A DNA stretch of 64,000 nt from Brevundimonas vesicularis (GCF_027886425.1 NZ_CP115671.1:1550001-1614000), one strand, 5' to 3'; counted from the first letter of the stretch, positions 26,839-36,041 are shown. Numbers and translations are program-made. The notes: generated by a model not told the origin, from the sequence alone.

Positions 26839-27386
26839 AGGGCCAGACTCTCCATCCCCTTCGCCTTGCGAATCATGTCGGCGCGACGTTCCACGCCTTC
26901 ATAGCCGGTGTGTCGGAACCGGCGATCCGGGCCCAGATAGTCGCCGACCTCAAGGAAGGGCCGGGTGTCGCGCGCGACCCACAGGATGCGCTCAAGCAGA
27001 AGGGCGGGGCTGAAGGGCTTGGTGACGACGAAGTTGGCGCCGCAGTCGCGCGCCTCGGTGACGCGCCCGCGACGAATGTGGCTGGCAGTCATGATGACGG
27101 GGGTGAAGGCGTTGGGATTGGGGCCGGAGCGACGCAGCCACCGCACCAGTTCGAACCCGTCGATGTCGGGCATGTCGGTATCGACGACCAGCAGATCGAC
27201 GGGCTTGTCGGTCAGCAACTTCTTGGCTTCCATGCCCATGCCGCACGCATAGGTCGGCCGGATGCCGAAACCGGTCAGGGCGTTGGACGTCAGGGTCAGG
27301 GAGAAAGGCGAATCATCGACGATCATCGTGATCGCGCCGCCCAGGTTGAAGACGGCGCTTTCGCGCAGAGACTCGCCGCCGCTCAT
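26835..27386 (-). CDS. Single-domain response regulator
   Basis: CheY-like receiver protein of 183 residues. The acidic pair Asp24-Asp25, phospho-acceptor Asp69 (VVDTDMPDIDG), Thr100 and Lys123 (VTKPFSP) are all present, so phosphorylation should work. A C-terminal extension of about 45 residues ends in GPDRRFRHTGYEGVERR, a motif shared by many alphaproteobacterial receivers. There is no DNA-binding domain. It lies upstream of and overlaps the helical partner gene. Confidence 0.87.
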   Translation of the reverse strand: MSGGESLRESAVFNLGGAITMIVDDSPFSLTLTSNALTGFGIRPTYACGMGMEAKKLLTDKPVDLLVVDTDMPDIDGFELVRWLRRSGPNPNAFTPVIMTASHIRRGRVTEARDCGANFVVTKPFSPALLLERILWVARDTRPFLEVGDYLGPDRRFRHTGYEGVERRADMIRKAKGMESLAL

Positions 27387-27521
27387 GACCCCAAGGCCCC
27401 CTTCTGGCCTGCCGATAGACTTATGGCCGGTCGCAAACCCCGATGCCTCCTAACGAAGGGCGGAGCTTGGCAGACGAGGGTGGATGCTGCGTTAACGTTG
27501 GTCGGCCAAAGCGACCAAGCG

Positions 27522-28469
27522 TCAGAGGGCGCCGATGGCGTAGAAGCGATCCGCGCGGCGCTTCTTGATCTGCTGGGGCGTCAGGCCGTCGAAGCCCTTC
27601 AGCTCTTCGGCCAGAACGTCGCCGACATTGGCCATGGCCGCGTCGCGATCGGTATGGGCGCCGCCGACAGGCTCTTGGATCAGGCGGTCCACGATCTTCA
27701 GCTGCATCAGGTCCGGGCCGGTGATCTTCATCGCCATGGCCGCATCCTTGGCCCGCGCGCCGTCGCGCCACAAAATGCCGGCGGCGCCCTCGGGCGAGAT
27801 GACCGAATAGATCGAGTGCTCCAGCATCAGCACGCGGCTGGCCGCCGCGATGGCGATGGCGCCGCCCGAACCGCCTTCGCCGGTGATGGTGGCGATGGAG
27901 GGCACGCCCAGGGTCAGGCAGCGCTCGGTCGAGCGGGCGATGGCCTCGGCCTGACCGCGTTCCTCGGCGCCCAGGCCCGGATAGGCACCGGCGGTATCGA
28001 TGAAGCTGAGGACCGGCAGGCCGAACTGTTCGGCCATGTCCATCAGGCGCACCGCCTTGCGATAGCCCTCGGGCCGCGCCATGCCGAAGTTGTGGGTGAT
28101 ACGGGTCGCGGTGTCGTGACCCTTCTCGTGGCCCATGATGACGACTGGACGACCGCGGAACCGGGCAAGGCCGCCCAGGATGGCCTGGTCGTCGCCGAAC
28201 TGGCGGTCGCCGTGAAGCTCGTTCCAGTCGGTGAACAGGCTCTGGACGTAATCGATGAAGTGCGGACGCTGCGGATGGCGCGCGACCTGAGTCTTCATCC
28301 AGGGGTCGAGGCCGGCGTAGGTCTTCTTGCGCAGTTGCTCGGCCTTTTTGCGCAGGCCCTCGATCTCATGGTCGATGTCGCCCGAGGTGTCGGCCAGCAG
28401 CGACAGCTCCTCGATCTTGGCTTCCAGATCGGCGATCGGCTTTTCGAAGTCGAGATAGTGCGTGGCCAT
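27522..28469 (-). CDS. accA: Acetyl-CoA carboxylase carboxyltransferase subunit alpha
   Basis: Alpha subunit of the carboxyltransferase that makes malonyl-CoA, the first step of fatty acid synthesis; it pairs with AccD, not in this window. Begins MATHYLDFEKPIADLEAKI, a standard N-terminus, and has the core FIDTAGAYPGLGAEERGQ and GEGGSGGAIAIA. 315 residues is normal. The start at 28469 is chosen by family length; an upstream extension of 23 codons has no support. Follows xerD in the same direction after a 90-base gap. Confidence 0.96.
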   Translation of the reverse strand: MATHYLDFEKPIADLEAKIEELSLLADTSGDIDHEIEGLRKKAEQLRKKTYAGLDPWMKTQVARHPQRPHFIDYVQSLFTDWNELHGDRQFGDDQAILGGLARFRGRPVVIMGHEKGHDTATRITHNFGMARPEGYRKAVRLMDMAEQFGLPVLSFIDTAGAYPGLGAEERGQAEAIARSTERCLTLGVPSIATITGEGGSGGAIAIAAASRVLMLEHSIYSVISPEGAAGILWRDGARAKDAAMAMKITGPDLMQLKIVDRLIQEPVGGAHTDRDAAMANVGDVLAEELKGFDGLTPQQIKKRRADRFYAIGAL

Positions 28470-28559
28470 CAAGGCGTCCGGGAACTGCAAACGGGCGAAA
28501 GCGCCCTTGGGGAAGGCGCGCGAACCTAGAGAGGTCAACGCCGCCGGGCAAGCGGCGGT

Positions 28560-29462
28560 TCAGTCGTCGCGCGCCAAGGGGTGGTTTTGGTGGACGACCT
28601 GGGCCAGGCGATCGGTGGCGACGTGGGTGTAGATCTGGGTCGTGGCGATGTCGACGTGGCCCAGCAGGGTCTGGACGACGCGCAGGTCGGCGCCGCCTTC
28701 CAGCAGGTGGGTGGCGAAGGCGTGGCGCAGGACGTGGGGGCTGACACGGGCCCGGTCGATGCCGGCCGTGATCGCGGCCTCGTCCAGCAGTTGGGCGAAA
28801 CGGCGCGGCGTCAGATGGCCGGTGCGGCCGGAGGAGGGGAACAGCCAGGGACTGTCGGGCGCATCAGGCTTTCGCTTCGCGTCGCGCGCTACGAGCCAGG
28901 CCTTGATCGCTTCGCGGGCGGCGGCGTTGAGGGGCGCGAGCCGTTCCTTGCCGCCCTTGCCGCGCACGATCAGATAGGCGGGGTCGCGCCGAATGGCTTC
29001 GACTTTCAGCCCCAGCAGTTCGGACACCCGCAGGCCGGAGGCGTAGGCCATCTCGACCAGGGCGACCAGGCGCAGACCCGCCGCCGCGTCACGGGCGGCC
29101 GAGGCGGCCAGAAGGGCGTCGATCTCGGCGCGGCTCAACACCTTGGGCAGGGATCGGCCCTGTTTGGGGGCGTCGAGACGGCGCGACGGATCGTCGGTGC
29201 GCCACCCCTCGGCCAGGGCAAAGCGGTAGAACTGGCGCGCGGACGAGCGGCGACGGGCGGCGGTGGCTGCGGATAGACCGCGCCGCGACAGATCCGCGAA
29301 CCAGCCCTCGACCGCTTCGGCGTCGGCCTTCATCAATCCGCCGGCGTCCGACAACGCCATCTCCGCGTCCGCCAGATCGCGGCCATAGGCGGACAGCGTA
29401 TGGGGCGAGGCGTCGCGTTCGACCGCCATCATCTCCAGAAAGGCCTCGATCTGGGGCGTCAT
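28560..29462 (-). CDS. xerD: Tyrosine recombinase XerD
   Basis: Site-specific recombinase that resolves chromosome dimers at dif with XerC. N-terminal SAM-like domain (about 1-90) and catalytic domain with Arg145 (ASGLRVSEL), a Lys in the GKGGKER turn, His243 and Arg246 (SPHVLRHAFATHLLEGGADL), His269 (LLGH) and nucleophile Tyr278. Length 300 and the HVLRHAFATHLL text fit XerD better than XerC. Divergent from aroK with a 125-base spacer; this xerD-aroK arrangement is common in alphaproteobacteria. Confidence 0.93.
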   Translation of the reverse strand: MTPQIEAFLEMMAVERDASPHTLSAYGRDLADAEMALSDAGGLMKADAEAVEGWFADLSRRGLSAATAARRRSSARQFYRFALAEGWRTDDPSRRLDAPKQGRSLPKVLSRAEIDALLAASAARDAAAGLRLVALVEMAYASGLRVSELLGLKVEAIRRDPAYLIVRGKGGKERLAPLNAAAREAIKAWLVARDAKRKPDAPDSPWLFPSSGRTGHLTPRRFAQLLDEAAITAGIDRARVSPHVLRHAFATHLLEGGADLRVVQTLLGHVDIATTQIYTHVATDRLAQVVHQNHPLARDD

Positions 29463-29587
29463 CGCACGATCCGCGCGCCGAACGGATGGCGCATGGTCTG
29501 GCTTGGTGTAGAGGTTTTCTGGATCATGCCTGCCCGCGCCGCCGCCTTCGCCTTCCTCTCGACCGACCGTTCCGCCGGAGCCGCCGG

Positions 29588-30154
29588 ATGAGGCGGCGCG
29601 CGAATCCGGGTCCGACCCGCACCATAGCCCTCGTCGGCCTGATGGGGGTGGGCAAATCGTCAGTCGGTCGTCGGCTGGCCAATCGGCTGCGACTGCCTTT
29701 CGCGGACGGAGATGTGGAGATCGAGGCGGCGGCCGGGATGACGGTGTCGGAAATCTTCGCCGCCCTGGGCGAGGCCGAGTTCCGCGCGGGCGAGGCGCGG
29801 GTGATCCGCCGCCTGCTGGAGGGGCCGCCCATCGTCCTGGCGACCGGCGGCGGGGCGATGATGAACCCGGAGACGCGGGCGCTGCTGAAGGCCACGGCAG
29901 ACACCGTGTGGCTGAGGGCCGATCTGGCGGTCATCGCGGAGCGGGTGGCGCGGCGCGACACGCGGCCCCTGCTGCGCGGCAAGGATCCGCTGGAGGTGCT
30001 GACGACCTTGGCTCAGGCGCGCTATCCCATCTATGGCGAGGCCGATGTGACCGTGGACGTCGGGCAGGGCTCGCACGGCCAGGCGGTCGACGCCATTCAC
30101 AAGAACCTGCGCCGACACTGGCGCCAGAGAAGACGCACGGAGACCCCGCAATGA
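29588..30154 (+). CDS. aroK: Shikimate kinase
   Basis: Phosphorylates shikimate to shikimate 3-phosphate with ATP, fifth step of the shikimate pathway. The P-loop is GLMGVGKS (17-24), followed by FADGDVEIE with substrate-binding Asp, the FRAGEARVI region and GGGAMM, and the LID Arg in TRPLL. 188 residues. The start ATG 29588 has GGAG seven bases upstream. The stop overlaps the aroB start (ATGA), so the two are coupled. A 21-codon frame (29526-29591) ends across its start codon. Confidence 0.93.
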   Translation: MRRRANPGPTRTIALVGLMGVGKSSVGRRLANRLRLPFADGDVEIEAAAGMTVSEIFAALGEAEFRAGEARVIRRLLEGPPIVLATGGGAMMNPETRALLKATADTVWLRADLAVIAERVARRDTRPLLRGKDPLEVLTTLAQARYPIYGEADVTVDVGQGSHGQAVDAIHKNLRRHWRQRRRTETPQ

Positions 30155-31257
30155 CGATCATTCCGGTCAGCGGCGGGGCCTTTGCCGCCTATGACGTCGT
30201 GGTGGGACGCGGGCTGCTGGCGCAGGCCGGCGCACACATCGCGCCGCTGGCCAAGGGGCGGACGGTCATCGTCACCGACGAGACGGTTGCGGGTCTCCAT
30301 GCCCAGACCCTGATCGCGTCGCTGACGGCGGCGGGCGTGACCAGCGAGATCGTGGCCGTGCCGGCAGGCGAGGGCTCCAAGTCCTTCGCCGAGCTGGAGC
30401 GGGTGCTGGACCGGCTGCTGGAGATCGGTCTGGATCGCAAGGACGTGGTCATCGCCCTGGGGGGCGGGGTCGTGGGCGATCTGGCCGGTCTGGCGGCGGC
30501 GCTGTTCATGCGCGGCATCGACTTCGTGCAGATTCCGACGACTTTGCTGGCCCAGGTCGATTCGTCGGTTGGCGGCAAGACGGCCATCGATACGCCGCGC
30601 GGCAAAAACCTGGTCGGCGCCTTCCATCAGCCGCGTCTGGTGCTGGCGGACATAGACGTGCTGGCCACGCTGCCGGAACGCCAGGTGAGGTCCGGCTGGG
30701 CCGAGGTGCTGAAGCATGGGCTGATCTGCGACGCGCCCTTCTTCGACTGGCTGGCAGGCGAGGGGGCTGCGGGCGCCAGGGGCGATCCGGCGGCGCTGGA
30801 ACGGGCGGTGATCCGCTCGGTGGAGATCAAGAGCGCGGTGGTCGGCGAGGACGAGAAGGAGGCGGGGCGACGCGCCCTGCTGAACCTGGGTCACACCTTC
30901 GGCCATGCGATCGAGACCGAGGTCGGCTTCGACGAAGGCGCGCTGGCGCACGGCGAGGCGGTGGCGCTCGGCTGCTGCATGGCCTTCCGCTATTCGGCGG
31001 GTGAAGGCCTATGTTCGGCGGACGGCGTGGCGCGGGTCGAGACGGTGGTCGCGGCGGCTGGGCTGCCGACGCGGCTGGATCAGGCGGGATCATTTGCAGC
31101 CGATCGTCTGCTGGCCTTGATGGCGGGAGACAAGAAGGCCGAGGGCGGGGCGCTGACCCTGATCCTGGCGCGCGGCATCGGCCAGGCCTTCGTCGCCAAG
31201 GGCGTGGATGCGGCCAAGGTGCGGGCCTTCCTGATCGAGGAAGGCGCGACCGCGTGA
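30151..31257 (+). CDS. aroB: 3-dehydroquinate synthase
   Basis: NAD- and zinc-dependent enzyme turning DAHP into 3-dehydroquinate, second step of the shikimate pathway. Motifs: [50 protein letters not shown] and the zinc site [11 protein letters not shown] with HGEAVALG. 368 residues is normal. The start overlaps aroK by four bases, and the stop shares a base with the next acetyltransferase gene, giving a three-gene operon. Confidence 0.97.
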   Translation: MTIIPVSGGAFAAYDVVVGRGLLAQAGAHIAPLAKGRTVIVTDETVAGLHAQTLIASLTAAGVTSEIVAVPAGEGSKSFAELERVLDRLLEIGLDRKDVVIALGGGVVGDLAGLAAALFMRGIDFVQIPTTLLAQVDSSVGGKTAIDTPRGKNLVGAFHQPRLVLADIDVLATLPERQVRSGWAEVLKHGLICDAPFFDWLAGEGAAGARGDPAALERAVIRSVEIKSAVVGEDEKEAGRRALLNLGHTFGHAIETEVGFDEGALAHGEAVALGCCMAFRYSAGEGLCSADGVARVETVVAAAGLPTRLDQAGSFAADRLLALMAGDKKAEGGALTLILARGIGQAFVAKGVDAAKVRAFLIEEGATA

Positions 31258-31844
31258 TGCGGATCGCCCCGGTCCCTCTGGAGGATCGCTTCGTGAGGCT
31301 CGAGCCGTTCGAGGAAGGATTGAAAGCCGAGGTCAAGGCCGCGCTGGATTGCGATCCCGAGGCCTGGAGCATCATGGTCGCGCCCGCCTATGGCGATCAT
31401 TTCGAGGCGTGGTGGAACACCGCGATGGCGGCGATGCAGGCGCAGACGCGGATCGCCTATGCGGTGCGGCGGCGCTCGGACGGGGCGGTGGTCGGGACGA
31501 CGAGCCTGTATGAGATCAACCCCGCCTATCGCCGCTGCGAGATCGGCTCGACCTTCTATCGGCCCGAGGCGCGGGGCGGGGCGATCAACCCGGCCTGCAA
31601 ACGGCTGCTGCTGGGTCATGCCTTCGACGCGGGCGCTGTGCGGGTCGAGATCATCACAGACGCGGTTAACGCCCAGAGCCAGGCCGCCATCCTCAAACTA
31701 GGCGCCAAGGCCGAAGGCGTCATGCGCAAGCACAAGATCACCTGGACCGGTCGGGCGCGCGACACCGCCATGTTCGCCGTCATCGTCGACAACTGGCCCT
31801 CGGTGCGCCAGAGTCTGGATCGACGGTTAGCGGCCTTCACTTAG
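31257..31844 (+). CDS. GNAT family N-acetyltransferase, RimJ/RimL-like
   Basis: Acetyltransferase of the Acetyltransf_3 type (as in RimL). Begins with the typical LEDRFVRLEPFEE and shows GTTSLYEINPAYRRCEIGSTF and RVEIITDAVNAQSQAAILKLGA, the standard acetyl-CoA side of this subgroup. 195 residues. The start codon overlaps the aroB stop by one base, so it is translated from the aro operon, though a link to aromatic synthesis is not expected. Confidence 0.85.
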   Translation: MRIAPVPLEDRFVRLEPFEEGLKAEVKAALDCDPEAWSIMVAPAYGDHFEAWWNTAMAAMQAQTRIAYAVRRRSDGAVVGTTSLYEINPAYRRCEIGSTFYRPEARGGAINPACKRLLLGHAFDAGAVRVEIITDAVNAQSQAAILKLGAKAEGVMRKHKITWTGRARDTAMFAVIVDNWPSVRQSLDRRLAAFT

Positions 31845-32266
31845 TCGACCGCTCGGCATTCCGTCGGCTGGCGGCCTTCGACGGACCAGGTGGCGAGGAC
31901 GCCCTTGCCGCGCAGTTCGACGTTGGAGGCGCGGTACCATATGCCGTCGGCGGCGCGTTCCTGATACAGGTCGATGGCCTCGCCGGAAGAGTTGCGGATG
32001 GTGGCCATCTGACGCGGGTTGTCGAAATCGACCGACAGGCGCTCGCCATTGTCGCACAGATAGACGGTGTGGACGACGCGGTTCAGGGTGCGGTCCTGGA
32101 TTTCGGCGCCGGTGCGCTGGCGGGCGGTCTGGGCCTGGATGGCGCGTTCCTTGACCTCGTCGCCGGTGCGCGGAGCCTTGTCGGGATCGGCGCCGCAGGC
32201 GGTGAGGAGGGCCAGGGCGGCCAAGCCGCTGAACACGATCGACTGCGGCAGATCCGGCTTGAACAA
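31841..32266 (-). CDS. MliC-like lipoprotein, probable TTG start
   Basis: Exported lipoprotein of 141 residues. The TTG at 32266 is chosen because GGAGGG lies eight bases upstream and it gives a proper signal peptide with lipobox LLTAC. The C-terminal 75 residues (HTVYLCDNGERLSVDFDN, GIWYRASNVELRGKG, PTEC) match the pattern of the MliC/PliC family, inhibitors of C-type lysozyme: paired cysteines, a YxC-xNG strand and a G-KG turn. The stop overlaps the acetyltransferase stop region tail to tail. The family call is by eye. Confidence 0.65.
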   Translation of the reverse strand: MFKPDLPQSIVFSGLAALALLTACGADPDKAPRTGDEVKERAIQAQTARQRTGAEIQDRTLNRVVHTVYLCDNGERLSVDFDNPRQMATIRNSSGEAIDLYQERAADGIWYRASNVELRGKGVLATWSVEGRQPTECRAVD

Positions 32267-32316
32267 GGTCTTTTCCCTCCACGGCCCCGCCCAACGGCGC
32301 AGCTTTTCGCGGCGTT

Positions 32317-32799
32317 CTAACGTGCGCCGCCTGTCGCCGTTCCCCGTCTTTGACGGAAGAAGGATTTGAGCAGTGACGACGCCTCGCCCGCCAGAAGGCC
32401 TGAGTCCGTGGTCGGGCGCCAGTGGCAGGTGGGTTGTTCGAACAGACGCGGGCCGTGGATGACGGCGCCGCCCTTGGGATCGTCGGCGGCCCAGACCACG
32501 CGGCCGATGCGGGCGTGGCTTATGGCGCCGGCGCACATGGCGCAGGGCTCCAGCGTCACATAGAGGGTCAGGCCGGTAAGGCGATAGTTGTCCAGCGCCG
32601 TCGCCGCGCGCCGCATGGCGACGATCTCGGCATGGGCGGTGGGGTCGCGAGCTGCAATCGGACCATTGGCGCCGGTCGAAATTACCTCACCTGAGGCGGG
32701 ATCGACAAGAATTGCGCCCACGGGCACCTCTCCTGCGTCCGCCGCCGCTTGCGCTTGGTCCAGCGCCATGCGCATGAACCGCTCATCATGGTCCGCCAT
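32317..32799 (-). CDS. tadA: tRNA adenosine(34) deaminase
   Basis: Zinc deaminase converting A34 to inosine in tRNA-Arg(ACG). Active site His56-Ala-Glu58 (TAHAEI) and Pro85-Cys86-x-x-Cys89 (LEPCAMC) are present, with the substrate loop NGPIAARDPT. 160 residues is normal. The start at 32799 (MADHDERFM) fits the family; its first codons overlap head to head with the divergent pseudouridine synthase start. Confidence 0.92.
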   Translation of the reverse strand: MADHDERFMRMALDQAQAAADAGEVPVGAILVDPASGEVISTGANGPIAARDPTAHAEIVAMRRAATALDNYRLTGLTLYVTLEPCAMCAGAISHARIGRVVWAADDPKGGAVIHGPRLFEQPTCHWRPTTDSGLLAGEASSLLKSFFRQRRGTATGGAR

Positions 32800-34344
32800 A
32801 CAGACGACAACGACAAGAAGCCCCGCGCCCGTCAAGACGAACGGTCGCCCCGGCCCTTTAAATCCTCCGGTCCCCGCAAGAGCGGCGACGGGACGAGATC
32901 ATTCGGCGACAAGCCGCGCGGCCCTCGCGAAGACGGCGCCAAGCGGTTCGGCGACAAGGCCGACCGCCCACGCAGCGACAAGCCGCGCAGCGACCGGCCC
33001 CGCACCGACAAGCCGCGCAGCGATGGGGGCGGCAAGGACGGCAAGTCCAAGACGCCGGACACGCCTCTGCGCGCTGAGCGAATCGCCAAGACCATGGCCC
33101 GCGCCGGCATCGCCTCGCGCCGCGAGGTCGAGCGGCTGATCGGCCTGGGCAAGGTGGCGGTCAACGGCCGCATCCTGGATACGCCCGCGACCCTGGTGAC
33201 GCGCGACGACGTGATCACGGTGGACGGCAAGCCCATCGGCTCGACCCAGGCCACGCGGGTCTGGCGCTATCACAAGCCGGCGGGCCTGTTGACCAGCCAC
33301 AGCGATCCGACGGGACGACCGACGGTGTTCGACGCCCTGCCGGCCGGTCTGCCGCGCGTGATTTCGGTCGGGCGGCTGGACCTGGCGACCGAAGGCCTGC
33401 TGCTGCTGACCAACGACGGCGAGCTGAGCCGGGCGCTGGAGCTGCCATCGACCTCGCTTGTGCGTCAGTACCGGGCGCGGGCGCGGGGCAAGATCACCCA
33501 GGAGCAGTTAGACGCGCTCAAGGACGGCGTGGTCGTGGACGGCGTCTCTTATGGTCCCATCGAGGCCAAGCTGGACAAGGCCAAGGAGTCCAAGTCCGAG
33601 GACGGCAAGGCGCCGGCGAACCTGTGGATCTCGGTGTCGATCACCGAGGGCAAGAACCGCGAAGTCAGGAAGGTGCTGGAGTCCGTCGGCCTGACGGTCA
33701 ACCGGCTGATCCGCCTGGCCTACGGCCCGTTCCGCCTGGACGTGCTGCCGGTCGGATCGGTGGAAGAGGTCGGGCCGCGCGTGATCCGCGAGCTGCTGGC
33801 CGACTACATCCGGCCCGAGAACCTGCCGACCGGCAATACGGTCGAAACGCCCGCGCCCATCCCCGGCCGTCGGGTCTCGACGCCCATCGTCAAGGGCCGG
33901 TCGGGTTCGGCCATGTCGGACCCGTCGCGCAAGCCCAGCCGCGTCCGCGCCGCCGAGACGGCCCAGGCCGATGCGGTCGAGCGCCGCGAGCGTCCGCCCA
34001 AGAAGGAAGGCTGGGCCAAGGCCGCGCCTAGGTTTGAGCATTCCAAGAGCTTCAAGCCGCGCGAACGCACCACGCCCGCCAGCGACCGCCCGGCGCGTGA
34101 GGATGGCGACCGGCCCAAGCGCGCCTTCAAGCCGCGCGACGACCAGTTCATCGACGATCGGCGCGGCAAGCCCGGCGCCAAACCGGCGGGACGCGCCGGC
34201 TCCGGCCCCCGCGCAGGCGGTCCCGGCGGAAAGCCGAGCAGCGGCCGCGACTTCAAGCCTCGCACGGGCGGCGCCGGCAAGCCGGCCGGTCCGTCTGGAA
34301 CGAGCGGACGCGGGCCAGGCGGCAAGCCGCGCACGCCCCGCTGA
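32788..34344 (+). CDS. rluB: 23S rRNA pseudouridine synthase, RluB/RsuA type
   Basis: Isomerises a uridine in large-subunit rRNA. Layout: basic low-complexity N-terminus (about 1-90), S4 RNA-binding domain (about 92-140, ERIAKTMARAGIASRREVERLI), catalytic domain with Asp198 in GRLDLATEGLLLLTNDG, then a long basic Gly/Pro/Lys/Arg tail (about 360-518). At 518 residues it is about twice the usual catalytic core because of these tails, a common feature in Caulobacterales. The start is uncertain: it overlaps the tadA start head to head by 12 bases and lacks a clear Shine-Dalgarno. Confidence 0.85.
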   Translation: MVRHTDDNDKKPRARQDERSPRPFKSSGPRKSGDGTRSFGDKPRGPREDGAKRFGDKADRPRSDKPRSDRPRTDKPRSDGGGKDGKSKTPDTPLRAERIAKTMARAGIASRREVERLIGLGKVAVNGRILDTPATLVTRDDVITVDGKPIGSTQATRVWRYHKPAGLLTSHSDPTGRPTVFDALPAGLPRVISVGRLDLATEGLLLLTNDGELSRALELPSTSLVRQYRARARGKITQEQLDALKDGVVVDGVSYGPIEAKLDKAKESKSEDGKAPANLWISVSITEGKNREVRKVLESVGLTVNRLIRLAYGPFRLDVLPVGSVEEVGPRVIRELLADYIRPENLPTGNTVETPAPIPGRRVSTPIVKGRSGSAMSDPSRKPSRVRAAETAQADAVERRERPPKKEGWAKAAPRFEHSKSFKPRERTTPASDRPAREDGDRPKRAFKPRDDQFIDDRRGKPGAKPAGRAGSGPRAGGPGGKPSSGRDFKPRTGGAGKPAGPSGTSGRGPGGKPRTPR

Positions 34345-34367
34345 GGATCGCCGCCGAGGACTGAGCG

Positions 34368-34778
34368 ATGACGATCTCGACCGGGCGGTGCCTGTGCGGC
34401 GCCGTCACCTTCACCGCGACGCCGAACGGCGGGATGCACGCCTGCCACTGCCCGACCTGCCGGCGGCAGTCGGGCGGCATCCTGTTCAGCGTGGACTGCG
34501 GCGACAGCGTGGAGGTCACGGGCGAGGTGGCGACCTATGTGTCGTCCGACTGGGCGACGCGGCAGTTCTGTCCCGCCTGCGGGACGGGCCTGTTCTGGCG
34601 ATCCAACGACGGGGCGATCACCATGGTTTCGGCCCAGGCGTTCGACGATCCGTCGGTCTTCGCCCTTGAGGACGAGTTCTGCATCGAGAGCAAGCCGGCG
34701 ACCTATGCGCTGGCGGGCGAGCGGCCGCGCCTGACGACGGACGAGTTGTGGACGCAGTTCGCGCCGCCGCAGGATTGA
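34368..34778 (+). CDS. GFA family (glutathione-dependent formaldehyde-activating) protein
   Basis: Zinc-binding protein of the GFA/CENP-V fold, 136 residues. Cys ligands are visible in GRCLCGAVTF, HACHCPTCRRQSG and FCPACGTGLFW, the standard pattern. The family was named for a formaldehyde-glutathione activity, but most members have no proven role. It lies 23 bases after the pseudouridine synthase gene and 29 bases before the channel gene. Confidence 0.88.
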   Translation: MTISTGRCLCGAVTFTATPNGGMHACHCPTCRRQSGGILFSVDCGDSVEVTGEVATYVSSDWATRQFCPACGTGLFWRSNDGAITMVSAQAFDDPSVFALEDEFCIESKPATYALAGERPRLTTDELWTQFAPPQD

Positions 34779-34807
34779 CGACAAGGGTTGCGACAGGGGG
34801 AATGGCG

Positions 34808-35452
34808 ATGACGACGACGACAGCGGACCTGAGTCCGGCGAAGGGCGATCACAGCCTGGAACGGCTGCTGCTGTTCTCGGACGGGGTGTTCGCCATCGCC
34901 ATCACCCTGCTGGCCATCGAACTGCATGTGCCCGAAGGCTGGAACGGGCAGTGGGCCAGCCTGTGGGCCGAGCGGTGGCCGATGTTCACCGCCTTTGCGC
35001 TCAGCTTCGCCATCATCGGCGTCTTCTGGAACACGCATCGGCGGGTGTTCGCTCGCATGACCGGCTTCAGCAACGGGGTGATGCTGTTCAACATGCTGGC
35101 GCTGGCCGGGGTGGTGTTGATGCCGTTCGCCACGACCCTGCTGTACGAGCAGCCGCGCAACGGCGAGGGGGCGTGGATCTATCTGAGCTTGGTGGCGCTG
35201 GTCGGCGTGATGCACGCCGGCGCCTATGGCTGGGCCGCCTTCGTGACCGATGCGATCCGGCCGCGACCGCATTGGGCGGTGCGCGCCACGGTGGTCGTGA
35301 CCCATGCCCTGATGCCGGGGCTGGCCTGCGCGCTGAGCTTCTTCCTGATGGCGCGGGGCGTGGGGCTGCTGGCGGCCGTGACGGCGCTGGCGCTGGGGCT
35401 GCTGATCGCCGGCCGGGTCTGGGTCGGTCGGCGCTTTGGCGGAGCGGCCTGA
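34808..35452 (+). CDS. TMEM175-family potassium channel (DUF1211)
   Basis: Membrane protein of 214 residues with about six hydrophobic segments. The first carries the family signature FSDGVFAIAITLLAIEL, where the RxxxFSD motif forms part of the pore in TMEM175 channels; bacterial forms have one six-helix unit and act as tetramers. The ATG at 34808 is preferred because AGGGGG lies seven bases upstream; an ATG six bases earlier is too close to it. The stop overlaps the rsmD start by one base. Confidence 0.83.
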   Translation: MTTTTADLSPAKGDHSLERLLLFSDGVFAIAITLLAIELHVPEGWNGQWASLWAERWPMFTAFALSFAIIGVFWNTHRRVFARMTGFSNGVMLFNMLALAGVVLMPFATTLLYEQPRNGEGAWIYLSLVALVGVMHAGAYGWAAFVTDAIRPRPHWAVRATVVVTHALMPGLACALSFFLMARGVGLLAAVTALALGLLIAGRVWVGRRFGGAA

Positions 35453-36027
35453 TGCGGATCGTCGCCGGAAGCCTGAAGGGCCGGGCCATCGTCGCGCCGG
35501 AGGGGCAGGGCACGCGCCCGACCTCGGACCGCGCGCGCCAGGCCGTGTTCAACGTGCTGGAACACGCCGCCTGGGGTGAGAGCCTGCAAGGCTTGCGGGT
35601 CATCGACCTGTACGCCGGTTCGGGCGCCCTGGGGTTCGAGGCGGTCAGCCGGGGGGCGGGCTTCTGCCTGTTTGTCGAGACGGACGACGGGGCGCGCGGC
35701 GCGATCCGCGAGAACGCCGACGCCTATGGGCTGATGGGACGCACGCGGGTGCATCGCAGGAGCGCGACGGACCTGGGCGTGCGGCCCGGCCCGATCGCCG
35801 AGGCGTTCGACCTGGCGTTTCTGGACCCGCCCTACGGCAAGGGGCTGGGGGAGCAGACGCTGGCGCGGCTGATCGAGGGAAGCTGGCTCAAGCCCGGCGC
35901 CCTGGTGGTGTTCGAGCGCGGGTCGGACGAGCCGGAGATCGACACGCCCGGCTATCAGCGGCTGGACGCGCGCGACTATGGCGCAGCCAGGGTGCTGTTC
36001 CTGAAGGTTTCGCCGACAGCGGAGTGA
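35452..36027 (+). CDS. rsmD: 16S rRNA (guanine(966)-N(2))-methyltransferase
   Basis: SAM-dependent enzyme methylating G966 of 16S rRNA. Begins MRIVAGSLKGRAIVAPEG and has GTRPTSDRARQAVFNVL, the SAM loop DLYAGSGALGFEA and the catalytic LDPPYGKG. 191 residues is normal. It overlaps the channel gene by one base. The 37-base gap to the convergent phosphatase gene contains one copy of the GGGAGA hairpin repeat. Confidence 0.94.
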   Translation: MRIVAGSLKGRAIVAPEGQGTRPTSDRARQAVFNVLEHAAWGESLQGLRVIDLYAGSGALGFEAVSRGAGFCLFVETDDGARGAIRENADAYGLMGRTRVHRRSATDLGVRPGPIAEAFDLAFLDPPYGKGLGEQTLARLIEGSWLKPGALVVFERGSDEPEIDTPGYQRLDARDYGAARVLFLKVSPTAE

Positions 36028-36041
36028 GGCGACGCTGCCCG

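Noticed and set aside
31011..31256. N-terminal extension of the acetyltransferase inside aroB
   Set aside because: The ATG at 31257 overlaps the aroB stop and gives the normal family N-terminus.
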